A DNA stretch of 64,000 nt from Bacillus sp. THAF10 (GCF_009363695.1 NZ_CP045403.1:538001-602000); one strand, 5' to 3'; positions 32,855 through 42,794 are shown, numbered from the stretch's first letter. A program made the numbers and translations. Notes: generated by a model from the sequence alone, not told the origin.

Positions 32855-32996
32855 ATAATCACCTCGCTTTCTTTTACAATATTCTACATAAAAAGAATAA
32901 ACCCTTTAAAAATAGTAAAATATTACAATTTATATAAAAACCGGCAATTATAGATGTTTTTTGATTTTCTACTAACAACAATTTTAAACAATGTTT

Positions 32997-33066
32997 TGAG
33001 GGACAGATTACTGACCCATTTGTACTTAAATGAGAAAATGAATCGGAAACTCAGTCCCCTCAGCTC
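32997..33066. repeat. Repeat family S, copy 2
   Basis: TGAGGGACAG...CTCAGTCCCCTCAGC with CCCATTTGTA in the centre. It lies directly before the decayed copy of the 32045 gene's 3' end. Confidence 0.6.
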
Positions 33067-33068
33067 TA

Positions 33069-33135
33069 GGTGGACGATTTCATAAGGCAGTTGGACAAGT
33101 TTTCAGTAAAATTTCTGGATTTGAGATCTTAAGGT
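33069..33135 (+). pseudogene. Decayed 3' end duplicate of the 32045 gene
   Basis: GGTGGACGATTTCATAAGGC...GGATTTGAGATCTTAAG aligns with the last 65 bases of the 32045-32467 gene but carries an in-frame TAA (TTC-ATA-AGG versus TTT-ATA-TGG) and frame changes. Confidence 0.6.
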
Positions 33136-33190
33136 AAATGAAAAAGAGATAAAGCATTTTAAAATACGTCAGTAATTTCAGAAACTTTTT

Positions 33191-33226
33191 AAAAAAAAGA
33201 GGGTCTCTAATTAGAGATCCCTTTTT
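33191..33226 (-). terminator. Terminator of the NERD-HRDC gene
   Basis: GGGTCTCTAATTAGAGATCCC hairpin flanked by A8 and T5, so it is bidirectional; it lies 10 bp beyond the stop. Confidence 0.85.
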
Positions 33227-33235
33227 AGACTGTAG

Positions 33236-34546
33236 TTAAGAATGCGTATTAAAAATTCCAATAATCCCTTCCCCAAACTCCTCCGCCTTCTTCGCTCCAA
33301 TCCCCTCAATTTCCAATAATGCTTTTATCGTTTTAGGCTTCTGCTCCAGAATGACTTCTAGAGTTTTGTTGGTGTAAATATAGTATGGTTTTACATTAAG
33401 TTCCTTGGCACGAGTCCTGCGATAATCCGTTAAGAGAGTTCGGAAATCTTCGTTTTGTATGGGTGCAGGCTCTGTTATTTTGAGGGGTTTTTGGGATTGA
33501 TCAACCTTATTAACTTGTAAAATGGCAAGAATCTCTTGACCATAGTCAGCTGCTTTTTTCTGTCCTATGCCCTCAATTGCTAGTAACTGCTCAATAGTCT
33601 GTGGCATTTTTTCTAGAAGTTCATCTAAGGTTTTGTTGCTAAAGATATGATAGGGCTTTACTTCAGATTGTTTGGCTTTTTTGGTGCGATAATCTGTTAG
33701 CAGCCTCTTTAATTCGCTGTTTGCATTAGGTGGTGCAACTGTTTTTGCCTTCTCTATAGTGGCAGCGACTAACGTGGATACATCTACATCTTCATTTTCT
33801 ATCAGATAGTCCTGTTCATTAAAGGGCTTCTCTTTACTACCTTCCAGGATGCCATCAGCAATTTTATAAGTGAGTGAAGCATGCATTTCTACGGGGGAAC
33901 TTTTCTTCATTTCGTCTTTTAAAAAGGCACTTATTTGGTCATGGCGGATGACACAGTCCTGAATGTGGGAAGGAGCATTTTTAGAAATCTCTAGGATGGT
34001 CTTAGGATTGGCAAACGTCACCGCATATCTAATAGGACACTTTTTGATTATTCCTTTGGACTTTAGGAACCTCTCCAATATCGTTACATGTCTTTCCACT
34101 TGATTGATCGGACTATACATACCCTCTTTATTTACGACTCTATTATTCTTCCTGATAACACGTTGAAATTCACCCTTATCCGTGACAAGAATATCGCCAA
34201 ACAGCTTCTTTACTTCAAGTACAAGAATGAACTTTGAAGTTACGATAACAAAATCCATCTGCGCTTGATAATCATCAAACTCAAGATATACATCATGCAG
34301 TATCATCATGGGAACGGAGGAGTTCTTCAACTCAAACATCACACTTTTTTCTCCTGTGTGTCCGATGGAAAATAGCTTGAGGTGGTTATCTACTTTTTTA
34401 TAGTCCACAAAAGGATTGCTGCTTTCTGCAAGACTTTTCAAGTTTTCTAATAGAATCGAATTTTCGTTAATATCTTTATGTACGACAGGTTGTTTTATTT
34501 CTCTATTATCTTTGAAAGCGTCAATGACATTTTTAAAAAAGGACAT
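33236..34546 (-). CDS. NERD-domain nuclease-like protein with two HRDC domains
   Basis: A 436-residue protein: N-terminal NERD domain (about residues 55-180; Q-M-D-F-V-I-V...F-I-L-V-L-E-V-K-K gives the D...ExK core of PD-(D/E)XK nucleases), a linker, then two tandem HRDC domains (about 275-340 and 368-432) each ending in the helix-hairpin motif IEGIGxKKAxxxG. HRDC domains bind nucleic acid in RecQ helicases. It is the left-most gene of the defence island and is transcribed away from it. The promoter region shares an 18-nt motif with the other NERD gene at 43575. Confidence 0.85.
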   Translation of the reverse strand: MSFFKNVIDAFKDNREIKQPVVHKDINENSILLENLKSLAESSNPFVDYKKVDNHLKLFSIGHTGEKSVMFELKNSSVPMMILHDVYLEFDDYQAQMDFVIVTSKFILVLEVKKLFGDILVTDKGEFQRVIRKNNRVVNKEGMYSPINQVERHVTILERFLKSKGIIKKCPIRYAVTFANPKTILEISKNAPSHIQDCVIRHDQISAFLKDEMKKSSPVEMHASLTYKIADGILEGSKEKPFNEQDYLIENEDVDVSTLVAATIEKAKTVAPPNANSELKRLLTDYRTKKAKQSEVKPYHIFSNKTLDELLEKMPQTIEQLLAIEGIGQKKAADYGQEILAILQVNKVDQSQKPLKITEPAPIQNEDFRTLLTDYRRTRAKELNVKPYYIYTNKTLEVILEQKPKTIKALLEIEGIGAKKAEEFGEGIIGIFNTHS

Positions 34547-34584
34547 AGTTTACCTCGCTAGTAGTATTTGTTTTGCAATGGTAG

Positions 34585-34612
34585 TTTTGTAACTTTATGT
34601 AATTTTATTATA
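34585..34612 (-). promoter_or_regulatory. -10 box and 18-nt motif shared with the other NERD gene
   Basis: TTTTGTAACTTTATGTAA (34585-34602) recurs exactly at 43502-43519. On the minus strand TATAAT (34607-34612) precedes it, so the motif would cover the transcription start of the NERD-HRDC gene. The remainder of the 376-bp gap holds only a short hairpin (TATGGTT/AACCAT near 34721) and the Mrr gene promoter region. Confidence 0.5.
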
Positions 34613-34922
34613 GCAGATATGGATATCGAAAATGGATGTAAATGTATATTCTAAATAATCTATGGAAATGAAAAGGGTGTAGAAAGAAATACGAATATAG
34701 CGCATAAAAGTTAAATTTATGGTTTTTTAACCATCATTCCACAAGTTCTGGGGTAGAGGGTATGACTGGAAGTGGGAGGGGTTTGTTAAAAGAGTGATTA
34801 CTTTGGTGCAAAACTTATATGTTATTTATTCCAAAAATTGTCGAAAAAACAAAGAGAATTATTATATAATATAAATAAGTTAATTTTCTGAATAATAAAT
34901 TTATTGAAGTGAGGGATTCTAA

Positions 34923-36572
34923 ATGTATTTTGTAGAGATAAAGCATGATGGTTTACATAAGTATCGAGTAATAAAGGGAAAGGAAAAGTATGTAGTTGAA
35001 CAAAAAGCTTATGTGCAAATGAAACAATGGGATGAAATGTGGGACAAGAAACAAGAAGTTGAAAGGAAAAATAGAGAACGAAAGAACGTGGCTCTAGAAA
35101 AAGCTCAGAAAAAAGCTGATGCTGAACAACAAACAAAAGAAGCTTTGGAAGAGCTTGAGCTAATTAATCAAACACTACTTCATACTTTAGAGGTAGATGA
35201 CAAGATTGATTGGGATTCTTTAAAAGATGTCTCTAAATTTACCAGGTCAAAACCTTTAGAACCTAGTGAACCGTCGTATGCTAAAGAACCTGATAAGATT
35301 TCCTATGAACCTAAATTTGGTCTGTTGGATAAAATCTTTTCTTCCAGCAAGCAGAAAAAAATTGATTTATCAAATAAATTGTATGAAGAGGCTTTACTTA
35401 AGTGGAAGAGGGATACTGATGATGTAAAAACAAAATATGATCAAGATATGGATGCATTCAATAACAAGTTGGATAAATGGAAGAAATCGAAAGAAGCTTT
35501 TGATTTGATAAAGAAAGAGAAAAACGATGCGATAGAAATGCAGAAGCAGCTATATTTAGCAGCTGAAAGTGAGTCGATAATTGAATACTGTGACATGGTT
35601 CTATCTAACTCAGAATATCCAGATTATTTTCCTCAAGAGTTTGAAATTGACTATAATTCTATTAACAAAACTCTTATCGTTGAGTATGTATTACCTGATA
35701 TTTCCTATATGCCAACCTTAAAAGAGGTAAAATATATTGTATCAAAAGACGAGTATAAAGAATCGTTTATTACTGATGCTGTGGTAAGAAAAATGTATGA
35801 CAAACTCCTTTATGACATCACTTTAAGAACTCTACATGAACTATTCGAAGCGGATGCCATAAACGCAATAGACTCTATAGTATTTAATGGATGGGTAAAT
35901 ACAATAAACAAAGCAAATGGTAAAGAAGAGAACATTTGTATTCTTTCAGTCCAAACTTCAAAAGAAGAATTTATGGATATTAACTTGAAAATGGTAGAAT
36001 CAAAAACTTGTTTTAAGAATTTAAAAGGTATAGGAAGTAGTAAATTGTTTAGTCTTACTCCTATAGCTCCGATACTTAAAATTCAAAGGGAAGATAGTCG
36101 CTTTGTAGCTTCATACAATGTCACTGGCAACGTTGATGAAGATACAAATTTAGCTGCCATGGATTGGCAAGATTTTGAGCACTTAATTCGGGAGTTGTTT
36201 GAAAAAGAATTTAATGCTTCAGGTGGAGAAGTGAAAATTACTCGAGCTAGTAAAGATGGCGGTGTGGATGCAGTTGCTTTTGATCCAGACCCTATTAGAG
36301 GCGGTAAAATTGTTATTCAAGCCAAAAGATATACAAATGTTGTTGGTGTTTCAGCTGTTCGAGACTTATATGGAACAGTTATGAATGAGGGTGCAACAAA
36401 GGGAATATTAGTCTCAACAGCAGATTATGGCCCAGATGCATATAACTTTGCAAAAGATAAACCATTGACTTTGTTAAATGGCAGTAACCTTTTACATTTA
36501 CTACACAAACATGGACACAAAGCGAAGATCGATTTGAAAGAGGCGAAGTTGTTGGGGAAGGAGAAGATATGA
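34923..36572 (+). CDS. Coiled-coil protein with C-terminal Mrr-type restriction endonuclease domain
   Basis: A 549-residue protein. Residues about 40-210 are charged helices and coiled coil, about 210-410 an unrecognised middle domain, and about 415-530 an Mrr_cat domain: WQDFEHLIRELFEKEF, D-G-G-V-D-A-V-A (about 440) and I-V-I-Q-A-K-R-Y (about 459), the D...QxK PD-(D/E)XK centre. Mrr enzymes cut methylated or foreign DNA. The start has GTGAGGGAT upstream. Probably a stand-alone modification-dependent nuclease; cofactor and specificity unknown. Confidence 0.85.
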   Translation: MYFVEIKHDGLHKYRVIKGKEKYVVEQKAYVQMKQWDEMWDKKQEVERKNRERKNVALEKAQKKADAEQQTKEALEELELINQTLLHTLEVDDKIDWDSLKDVSKFTRSKPLEPSEPSYAKEPDKISYEPKFGLLDKIFSSSKQKKIDLSNKLYEEALLKWKRDTDDVKTKYDQDMDAFNNKLDKWKKSKEAFDLIKKEKNDAIEMQKQLYLAAESESIIEYCDMVLSNSEYPDYFPQEFEIDYNSINKTLIVEYVLPDISYMPTLKEVKYIVSKDEYKESFITDAVVRKMYDKLLYDITLRTLHELFEADAINAIDSIVFNGWVNTINKANGKEENICILSVQTSKEEFMDINLKMVESKTCFKNLKGIGSSKLFSLTPIAPILKIQREDSRFVASYNVTGNVDEDTNLAAMDWQDFEHLIRELFEKEFNASGGEVKITRASKDGGVDAVAFDPDPIRGGKIVIQAKRYTNVVGVSAVRDLYGTVMNEGATKGILVSTADYGPDAYNFAKDKPLTLLNGSNLLHLLHKHGHKAKIDLKEAKLLGKEKI

Positions 36573-36623
36573 CGATTAAATACTATTGAAATCTGAATAA
36601 GCTTTTTTTGATTTTAGTAGGTT

Positions 36624-36696
36624 TGAGGGGGCAGGTTAACTGAACTGGTTGCACTTTAAAGCGCAGACGGTCTAAAAACGCTGACCCCTCAGCCCA
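36624..36696. repeat. Repeat family S, copy 3
   Basis: TGAGGGGGCAG...CTGACCCCTCA, with GAACTGGTTGCA inside, between the Mrr gene and the next gene. It lies about 50 bp after the stop codon. Confidence 0.6.
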
Positions 36697-36722
36697 AAAG
36701 GAGAGACGTAGGAGGTCTTATT

Positions 36723-37787
36723 ATGGTAACTACTTCATTCAGAGTCTATCAAACGGAAAATAGTAGGTTTCAGTCCTCGCTTTTTGATTTGATGGATGGG
36801 GACCGAGAGACGAAACAGACGAAAGGATTGGCTTACTTGTTCAAGCTATCGCCAGAGTTTCTGAAGAATTTCTTAGCCATCGGTAAAATGAGCAGGAAGA
36901 TCAGGGGTGGCTTAACATCCATACAGTACCAGAAATATTTGGCTTGTGACTATATAACAGTAGATGCGGAAATGACTAGCTCGGGGATGGAGAGAGTCAG
37001 AAGAGATATTACCCTGACGTTTTATAGTAAAAGTAAAAAGGTGCTTGTGTTAATTCTCGAGGCAAAAAATATAAAGCTAGAGAGAAACAAAAGCCTCGAA
37101 GAACAAATGCAGCGCTATGTTGACCCGCAATGCTTTCCACAGGATAAAGAGGTACCAACGCTTGCTGCTGCACTAACAAAGTATGAACAACCTTTTATAA
37201 CCGAGACATTCCTTTCTCTCACATGGATCGAAATAATTCACATACTTCATAAGACTCTCCAGCAAAAATTAGACCCAACAAAAATAGATTTAATAAACGA
37301 TTACTATAAATTCATAACAGGAGTGGATAAAGGGATGAAATACTATGAAAGAGAAATCCTATCCGTTTCAGCGGCCAAGACGTTCCAAGAAATTACCAAC
37401 CATCATATTCACGCTTGTCCAAATACCACAAAGTATAACTACCGCGATCCTATCTTCATTACATTTCGTAAAAAGGGAGGCGAAATGGACAAGCTTTATA
37501 AAATAGAAGAAATTAGAATAATACCACCAGGAAACTTGTCTGTTCTAAACGACATTTCCAAAAGCAACCTTCCATACAAGGAAAGGCTTTTAAAGTATAT
37601 TGAAGACCGTAAAAAAAGCCATGGCTTTAAGAGTCACGATACATACAGATTTTATATACTCTCCGAACACAACAACATTGAATTATCACATAGGCCTCGT
37701 CCGGAAAAGAATAATGCTGGAGGATGGTACTACACCTTATCTGAGATGTTGAAGGGAGAGAAGGTTGTGGTTACGGATTCGAAGTGA
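36723..37787 (+). CDS. PD-(D/E)XK nuclease-like hypothetical protein
   Basis: A 354-residue soluble protein. Residues about 90-115 (R-R-D-I-T-L-T-F...V-L-V-L-I-L-E-A-K-N) show the D-(x)n-E-x-K core of a PD-(D/E)XK nuclease. The remaining sequence has no family I recognise. ATG 36723 has AGGAGGTC upstream. Lying between an Mrr nuclease and Qat, it is probably another defence effector, but this is inference. Confidence 0.65.
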   Translation: MVTTSFRVYQTENSRFQSSLFDLMDGDRETKQTKGLAYLFKLSPEFLKNFLAIGKMSRKIRGGLTSIQYQKYLACDYITVDAEMTSSGMERVRRDITLTFYSKSKKVLVLILEAKNIKLERNKSLEEQMQRYVDPQCFPQDKEVPTLAAALTKYEQPFITETFLSLTWIEIIHILHKTLQQKLDPTKIDLINDYYKFITGVDKGMKYYEREILSVSAAKTFQEITNHHIHACPNTTKYNYRDPIFITFRKKGGEMDKLYKIEEIRIIPPGNLSVLNDISKSNLPYKERLLKYIEDRKKSHGFKSHDTYRFYILSEHNNIELSHRPRPEKNNAGGWYYTLSEMLKGEKVVVTDSK

Positions 37788-38041
37788 GAAGAAGTTGGGA
37801 AAAATGCGATGATTTGAGTCAATGTTGAAATGTTTTTTAGTTTCTTCGACAAGTTTCGGGGTGTCACTGTGAACATTCTTATTCAATGTCATTTTACTTT
37901 TATTATTCCCAAAAAGAATCATCCTTTATTTTTTAATGGGTGTCTTATTAGAAAAAACTTGAAATTAAATGGGTATAAATGGACAATGGTAGTATAAGAG
38001 TTTATAACTAAATCCTTTAACAAATTGGAGTGGAATAATAT

Positions 38042-39913
38042 ATGTGGGCTGATGATGCTTCGAAAATTGATATGCTTGCCTATCGACCATATGCTGATTT
38101 AATTACTGAAATCGCTGTAAGTAAAAGAATGAACCCATTAACCATAGGCTTATTTGGTAATTGGGGAAGTGGAAAATCAACCTTACTAAATTTAATAGAA
38201 GAACAAACATCTTCTAATGCAGATAAAAAAATTGCTGTGGTTAAAGTAAATGCATGGATGTTTGAAGGCTATGAGGATGCAAAAACTGCTCTAATGGAAA
38301 CGATTTTACAAAGTATGAAAGAAAATCAAACCTTTTTTGAAACCTCTACAGATAATATTAAAGGTTTAATGAGAAGAGTTAATTGGATGGGAGTAGGAAA
38401 AACGGTATTAAAGCAGGGTGTTCCATGGGCTATTAGTGGAATGACAGGGTTACCTCCACTAATAATGATGCCGAACGCCTCTGACTTTGAGAATACAGAA
38501 AAAGTTCAGGAACAAATTGAAAAGACACAGAAATTCACAGAAGAATACATGAAAGCAAATCCGCAAGAAAATGTTGTTGAAAATATACGAGCATTTCGTG
38601 AGGAGTTTGCCACTCTGATAGAGAAATCGTCTGTAGATAATCTCATAATTCTAATTGACGATTTAGACAGGTGCAACCCTGACCGAATAGTAGAGACACT
38701 TGAGGCAATAAAATTATTTCTATCTGTTTCAAGAACGACTTTTATCATTGCAATGGATGAAAATATAATCTCATATTCTATTAAAAGAAAATATCCTCAA
38801 TTAGATAGTGAGGGAATAGATGTCTCTGTTGACTATATAGAGAAAATTGTTCAGCTTCCTATTAGAATTGCAGAATTAGCTGAAAGTGATGTTAAGAATT
38901 ATATGTTGTTGCTTATATCAGAAATGTTATTAGAAGGAGATTCAATAAATCAACTAATTGAAAAGTTAAGAGAGAAAGGAATTTTTATTAAGGGAGAAAT
39001 AATTTCAGGTACAGAAATATTAGATATAGTTCAAAATGAAATAAGAGTTGATGGGCCCAAATACAGAGGAAGTACAACCCAAGAGCAATTTGAACAACAA
39101 ATACAGATATTTAATAGTATAGGCGGTATTGTTGCTTCTTCTTTAAAAGGAAATCCACGTCAAACTAAGAGGTTTTTAAATACGTTTTACATACGTAAAA
39201 GGCTCGCAGAAATCCAAAAATTAGACTTCAATTTAGCTATATTAGCTAAATTGATGGTATTAGAATATTTTGATAGTGATTTATTCAAAGAGTTGTTTCA
39301 ATGGCAATTTGAACATAGTGGAACTCCATTACAGCTAAAAACACTTGAAGAAAGATTCCTCAACGAAAGCGAGGAAGAAGATAAATTTCTTAAGCTCGAA
39401 GAGATAACTAAAAACACTGCTTGGTCAGGTGAAAAGCTGAAAAGATGGTTTGCTACAGAGCCGAGGTTAGCTGGTGTAGACCTATCACCTTACTTTTACT
39501 TAGCGAGGGATTCAGTTTCAGAGAGAAGGCTATTCTCGACAAACTTGAATCAAGAGGAAAGAAAGTACATCAACCAGATTTGTAATCTTGAAACAAACAA
39601 AGCTTTGCGGAGAAAGAAAATAGAACAGATGCTTGAGATGGACGATGTTACAAGAAATGAAATATTTAAAGGTGTATTAGAAAAATACCATCAAGATCTT
39701 ACTCAATTAGAAACGTTAATTGAATTCCATAATATTATTCCTCAATATAAGTCTAAAGTTTTTGAAGAATTTAAAAAAATTAGAGTAGAAAACGTTACCC
39801 TTACTGAAATTCTACTTTTTCAGCAACTAGACACTGAATCGTTCCAAGCGTTAAAAAAATATTATGTAGAAGAGAAAAAAGCAGATAAAAAACTTTGGGA
39901 TTTGGCGGGTTAA
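38042..39913 (+). CDS. qatA: QatA, KAP-family P-loop ATPase
   Basis: A 623-residue KAP NTPase: Walker A G39-N-W-G-S-G-K-S-T47, a small insertion with a hydrophobic stretch (about residues 125-145), Walker B L-I-I-L-I-D-D-L-D-R-C (about 199-209), then RTTFIIAMDENII. The gene order KAP ATPase, small protein, QueC-like, TatD-like is that of the Qat antiphage system. It probably senses infection or powers the complex. ATG 38042 is preceded by GGAGTGG. The qatB start is only 5 bp after the stop. Confidence 0.92.
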   Translation: MWADDASKIDMLAYRPYADLITEIAVSKRMNPLTIGLFGNWGSGKSTLLNLIEEQTSSNADKKIAVVKVNAWMFEGYEDAKTALMETILQSMKENQTFFETSTDNIKGLMRRVNWMGVGKTVLKQGVPWAISGMTGLPPLIMMPNASDFENTEKVQEQIEKTQKFTEEYMKANPQENVVENIRAFREEFATLIEKSSVDNLIILIDDLDRCNPDRIVETLEAIKLFLSVSRTTFIIAMDENIISYSIKRKYPQLDSEGIDVSVDYIEKIVQLPIRIAELAESDVKNYMLLLISEMLLEGDSINQLIEKLREKGIFIKGEIISGTEILDIVQNEIRVDGPKYRGSTTQEQFEQQIQIFNSIGGIVASSLKGNPRQTKRFLNTFYIRKRLAEIQKLDFNLAILAKLMVLEYFDSDLFKELFQWQFEHSGTPLQLKTLEERFLNESEEEDKFLKLEEITKNTAWSGEKLKRWFATEPRLAGVDLSPYFYLARDSVSERRLFSTNLNQEERKYINQICNLETNKALRRKKIEQMLEMDDVTRNEIFKGVLEKYHQDLTQLETLIEFHNIIPQYKSKVFEEFKKIRVENVTLTEILLFQQLDTESFQALKKYYVEEKKADKKLWDLAG

Positions 39914-39918
39914 TAAAG

Positions 39919-40638
39919 ATGGGAACTTCTAAAGGTTACTTACCACCAACAGGATATTTATGGCCAGACGTGAAAAGAGACGTTACAAAAATGGTAAGAG
40001 ATAATTTCTCTTCTTCATCAGTAGATAAGGCTGTTTCGAGTTTTGCAAAAGTATTGAATAGCTCTGGTGGTTCTGGGTCAAATGCAGGAAAAGCAATCCA
40101 ATCAAGTGGGAGAGCACTTAGTTTTATTGATTCTGTAAGAAAATATGGATTCACTGAAACATTAGAGCGATTTGGTTTATCACATTTAAAAAACGAAACA
40201 CCTGAAAATGTTCGTTCAGGGCTTCTGAACTACTTTAGTGATAGTGGAAATGAATTTTATGACAGCATTTCTAACCAAAGCATGAATGAGTTGATGAGAG
40301 AGCTCTTTAAAGGAATAAATGATGTCAGAGAGTATGAAGAGGTGTTGAACACATTAGATACAGGCGATTTCATTAGAGAGTTTATAATAAAGTTTATACA
40401 GAATTGTTTCTTTGCCAATTTCACAGAAAAGCTCTTGAGTTTATTTGACAATTTAGATAAATACCAGGTTGCAGAGAAGAACGTAAAGACACATATTAGA
40501 AATTCAATTGAAAAAAAATATTCATCAAAGAAGCTTCAAGATATAGATTGGAACGGTCAAGAAGGAAATAGAATCATCAACAACACATATAAAAGAGCTC
40601 TTGAAATCCTTTCTGCTTGGAGTGAAATGAATGACTAA
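39919..40638 (+). CDS. qatB: QatB
   Basis: A 239-residue soluble protein beginning MGTSKGYLPPTGYLWPDVK, close to the conserved start of QatB proteins. The rest is helical with a Ser/Gly-rich stretch near residue 55. Molecular role unknown; it is essential in tested Qat systems as I recall. I choose ATG 39919, six bases past the qatA stop, over a longer TTG frame. It overlaps qatC by 8 bp. Confidence 0.88.
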   Translation: MGTSKGYLPPTGYLWPDVKRDVTKMVRDNFSSSSVDKAVSSFAKVLNSSGGSGSNAGKAIQSSGRALSFIDSVRKYGFTETLERFGLSHLKNETPENVRSGLLNYFSDSGNEFYDSISNQSMNELMRELFKGINDVREYEEVLNTLDTGDFIREFIIKFIQNCFFANFTEKLLSLFDNLDKYQVAEKNVKTHIRNSIEKKYSSKKLQDIDWNGQEGNRIINNTYKRALEILSAWSEMND

Positions 40639-42061
40639 TATATGGATTAATAAGAATAATGATGATTTTAGTCCAAGTAAATCGTCAGAAGAACAATTCC
40701 TTTTGTTCAATTTATTTGATAAAAAGAATAAATCCAATGTCAAAACCGATATGGAACAGCTATGGAGAAGGTTTGGTAAAGAGAGTCTCTCAACTGTAAG
40801 TGAAGACTTTCTCATTATTGCTTCAAGCATATTCTGTGCTGATAAGCGAATTCCACGCAAAAACTACTCCGATAATTGGACAAGAACAATGAAACTATCA
40901 ATACCTGTATTAGAAATTGAAAAATGGAATTCAGTGAAAACAGAACTCGAATATACAATAGGGTTTTTAAGTGGCGATAAATGGACATTCGAGTTTCGGC
41001 AGACAGCTTCAAGATTTAGGGCTGATAAAATGAACACAAAAAATATTCTCCCAACTGAAAGGTATGATTCAGTTAGTTTGTTTTCAGGAGGGTTAGATTC
41101 CTTCTGTGGCGCATTGACACTTTCGGAGAATAAAAAGAATACTCTTTACATCGGTTTTAGAGAATACAGTCTTTTGACGAATCGACAAAGGGAATTGTTT
41201 GATGCTATAAGTAATTCCTACTCAAAGTTAGAAAACGAATTGCTTTTGTTTAATGTAAATCCTTTGGCTCCTATCCAAAGGGGGAGAGACTCGAAAAAAC
41301 TTATTGTTGAAAGCACCAGCCGAAGCAGGTCATTACTATTCATAGCAGGTGCAATATCCGTAGCTTCAATTTTAGGAAAGAAAACACCAGTTTATATACC
41401 TGAAAATGGATTTATAGGTGTAAACGTTCCTCTAACTGATAGCAGAGGAGGAAGTTGTAGTACAAGGACTACACATCCGATTTTTATTAATTCATTGAAT
41501 AAAATTCTTAAAAAAATTGGTATTGAAAATCAAGTCTCAAATTTTTATTGGATTAAGTCAAAAGGAGAAATATTAGAGGAGCATCAAAACAATATTGTTT
41601 TCAAACAATATGCTCATAGAACTTTGTCATGTTCACATCCATGTCTATCTCGATATGATAAAAAGAAAAGCGATAAAGTAGTGACACCTTGTAATTGCGG
41701 TTATTGTTATCCATGTTTAATTAGAAGAGCATCTTTTGCAAAAATTGGGGAGGATCACACTTGCTATAATCCTCTATATGGATTAAGTAAAGACTTTATA
41801 TTAAATTACAATAACATTCAAGGAAGATCAAGTGATTTGAAAGCTGTACTTTTTAGTTTGAGGCGGTATATCAAGCATAAAGGGGATAGTGAATACATTA
41901 GAAGTCTTTTGGTAAAACAAGGTCCACTAGACAGTGAAGAATTAGATAGTTATGAGAGAGTATATCGCCAATCGATGGAAGAGTTACTGGATATGGTAAC
42001 CAGTAATGGTAACGGTTTAAAAGAATACGCTGGTATAGAGGAAGTTGGAATTAATGAGTAA
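40631..42061 (+). CDS. qatC: QatC, QueC-like PP-loop ATPase
   Basis: A 476-residue protein with an N-terminal extension of about 145 residues and a QueC-type domain: PP-motif L-F-S-G-G-L-D-S-F (about 149-157) and a C-terminal zinc site C-N-C-G-Y-C-Y-P-C near 355. QueC makes 7-cyano-7-deazaguanine from a carboxy precursor with ATP; the Qat homologue may modify a protein or nucleic acid by related chemistry. Overlaps qatB and qatD, so the operon is tightly coupled. Confidence 0.92.
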   Translation: MTNIWINKNNDDFSPSKSSEEQFLLFNLFDKKNKSNVKTDMEQLWRRFGKESLSTVSEDFLIIASSIFCADKRIPRKNYSDNWTRTMKLSIPVLEIEKWNSVKTELEYTIGFLSGDKWTFEFRQTASRFRADKMNTKNILPTERYDSVSLFSGGLDSFCGALTLSENKKNTLYIGFREYSLLTNRQRELFDAISNSYSKLENELLLFNVNPLAPIQRGRDSKKLIVESTSRSRSLLFIAGAISVASILGKKTPVYIPENGFIGVNVPLTDSRGGSCSTRTTHPIFINSLNKILKKIGIENQVSNFYWIKSKGEILEEHQNNIVFKQYAHRTLSCSHPCLSRYDKKKSDKVVTPCNCGYCYPCLIRRASFAKIGEDHTCYNPLYGLSKDFILNYNNIQGRSSDLKAVLFSLRRYIKHKGDSEYIRSLLVKQGPLDSEELDSYERVYRQSMEELLDMVTSNGNGLKEYAGIEEVGINE

Positions 42062-42794
42062 CTTATCAGATATGCACATCCATATCGACTATTTTAAGAA
42101 CTATAATCAGATGTACAATTCTTTTGAAAGAAATAAAATATACGCTTTATTTGTCACTAACTTGCCAGAGATTTTTCAGAAATGTATAAGGGAATTTCCA
42201 GATAGCAAGTACGTTAAATTAGGTCTTGGGTATAATCCCCAATTAGTTGAAATGTACAAGTTTAATCAGAAGCTGTTTGAAGTGATGCTTCCTTTTACTA
42301 AATACATTGGAGAAGTAGGGTTAGACTATTCAAAAGAATTCGTTCACACGAAGAGAGAACAACAAAAAGCATTTGATTATATTTGTTCTCAGTCTGCAAA
42401 AACTAAGAGAATAATGTCAATCCATTCTCGTGGAGCTGAAGCAGATGTATTGGCAATGTTAAGAGACAACAAAGTGGATTATGCAGTATTCCATTGGTTT
42501 TCGGGCAATAAGGAAATTGTGTATAAAATCATAGAACAAGGGTATTACTTATCAGTCAACTATTCTATGTTAGATTCAAAGAAGGGTTTCGACATAATAA
42601 AATCCATACCAATTGATAGACTTCTGATAGAGACAGACGCTCCTTTTGGTAAAACAAATATAAAAGGCAATCCATACAATTTGTCTGAAATTTATTATCA
42701 GTTCTCAAAGAAATTAGATTTAGAACAATTTGAGGAAATCATTTATAATAACCTGGAAAAACTATTATCGAAACAAAAAGACTCTTTAAAATGA
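42054..42794 (+). CDS. qatD: QatD, TatD-like metal-dependent DNase
   Basis: A 246-residue TatD/amidohydrolase TIM barrel with metal ligands D-M-H-I-H (about residues 6-10), G-E-V-G-L-D-Y (about 89), S-I-H-S-R (about 125), F-H-W-F (about 152) and L-I-E-T-D-A-P-F (about 198). Probable nuclease effector of Qat. ATG 42054 overlaps the qatC stop; GAGGAAG precedes it. Confidence 0.92.
   Translation: MSNLSDMHIHIDYFKNYNQMYNSFERNKIYALFVTNLPEIFQKCIREFPDSKYVKLGLGYNPQLVEMYKFNQKLFEVMLPFTKYIGEVGLDYSKEFVHTKREQQKAFDYICSQSAKTKRIMSIHSRGAEADVLAMLRDNKVDYAVFHWFSGNKEIVYKIIEQGYYLSVNYSMLDSKKGFDIIKSIPIDRLLIETDAPFGKTNIKGNPYNLSEIYYQFSKKLDLEQFEEIIYNNLEKLLSKQKDSLK

Noticed and set aside
32478..36696. CRISPR array from spaced repeats
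   Set aside because: Family S units are far apart with different contexts and are not regular repeats with spacers; no Cas genes present.
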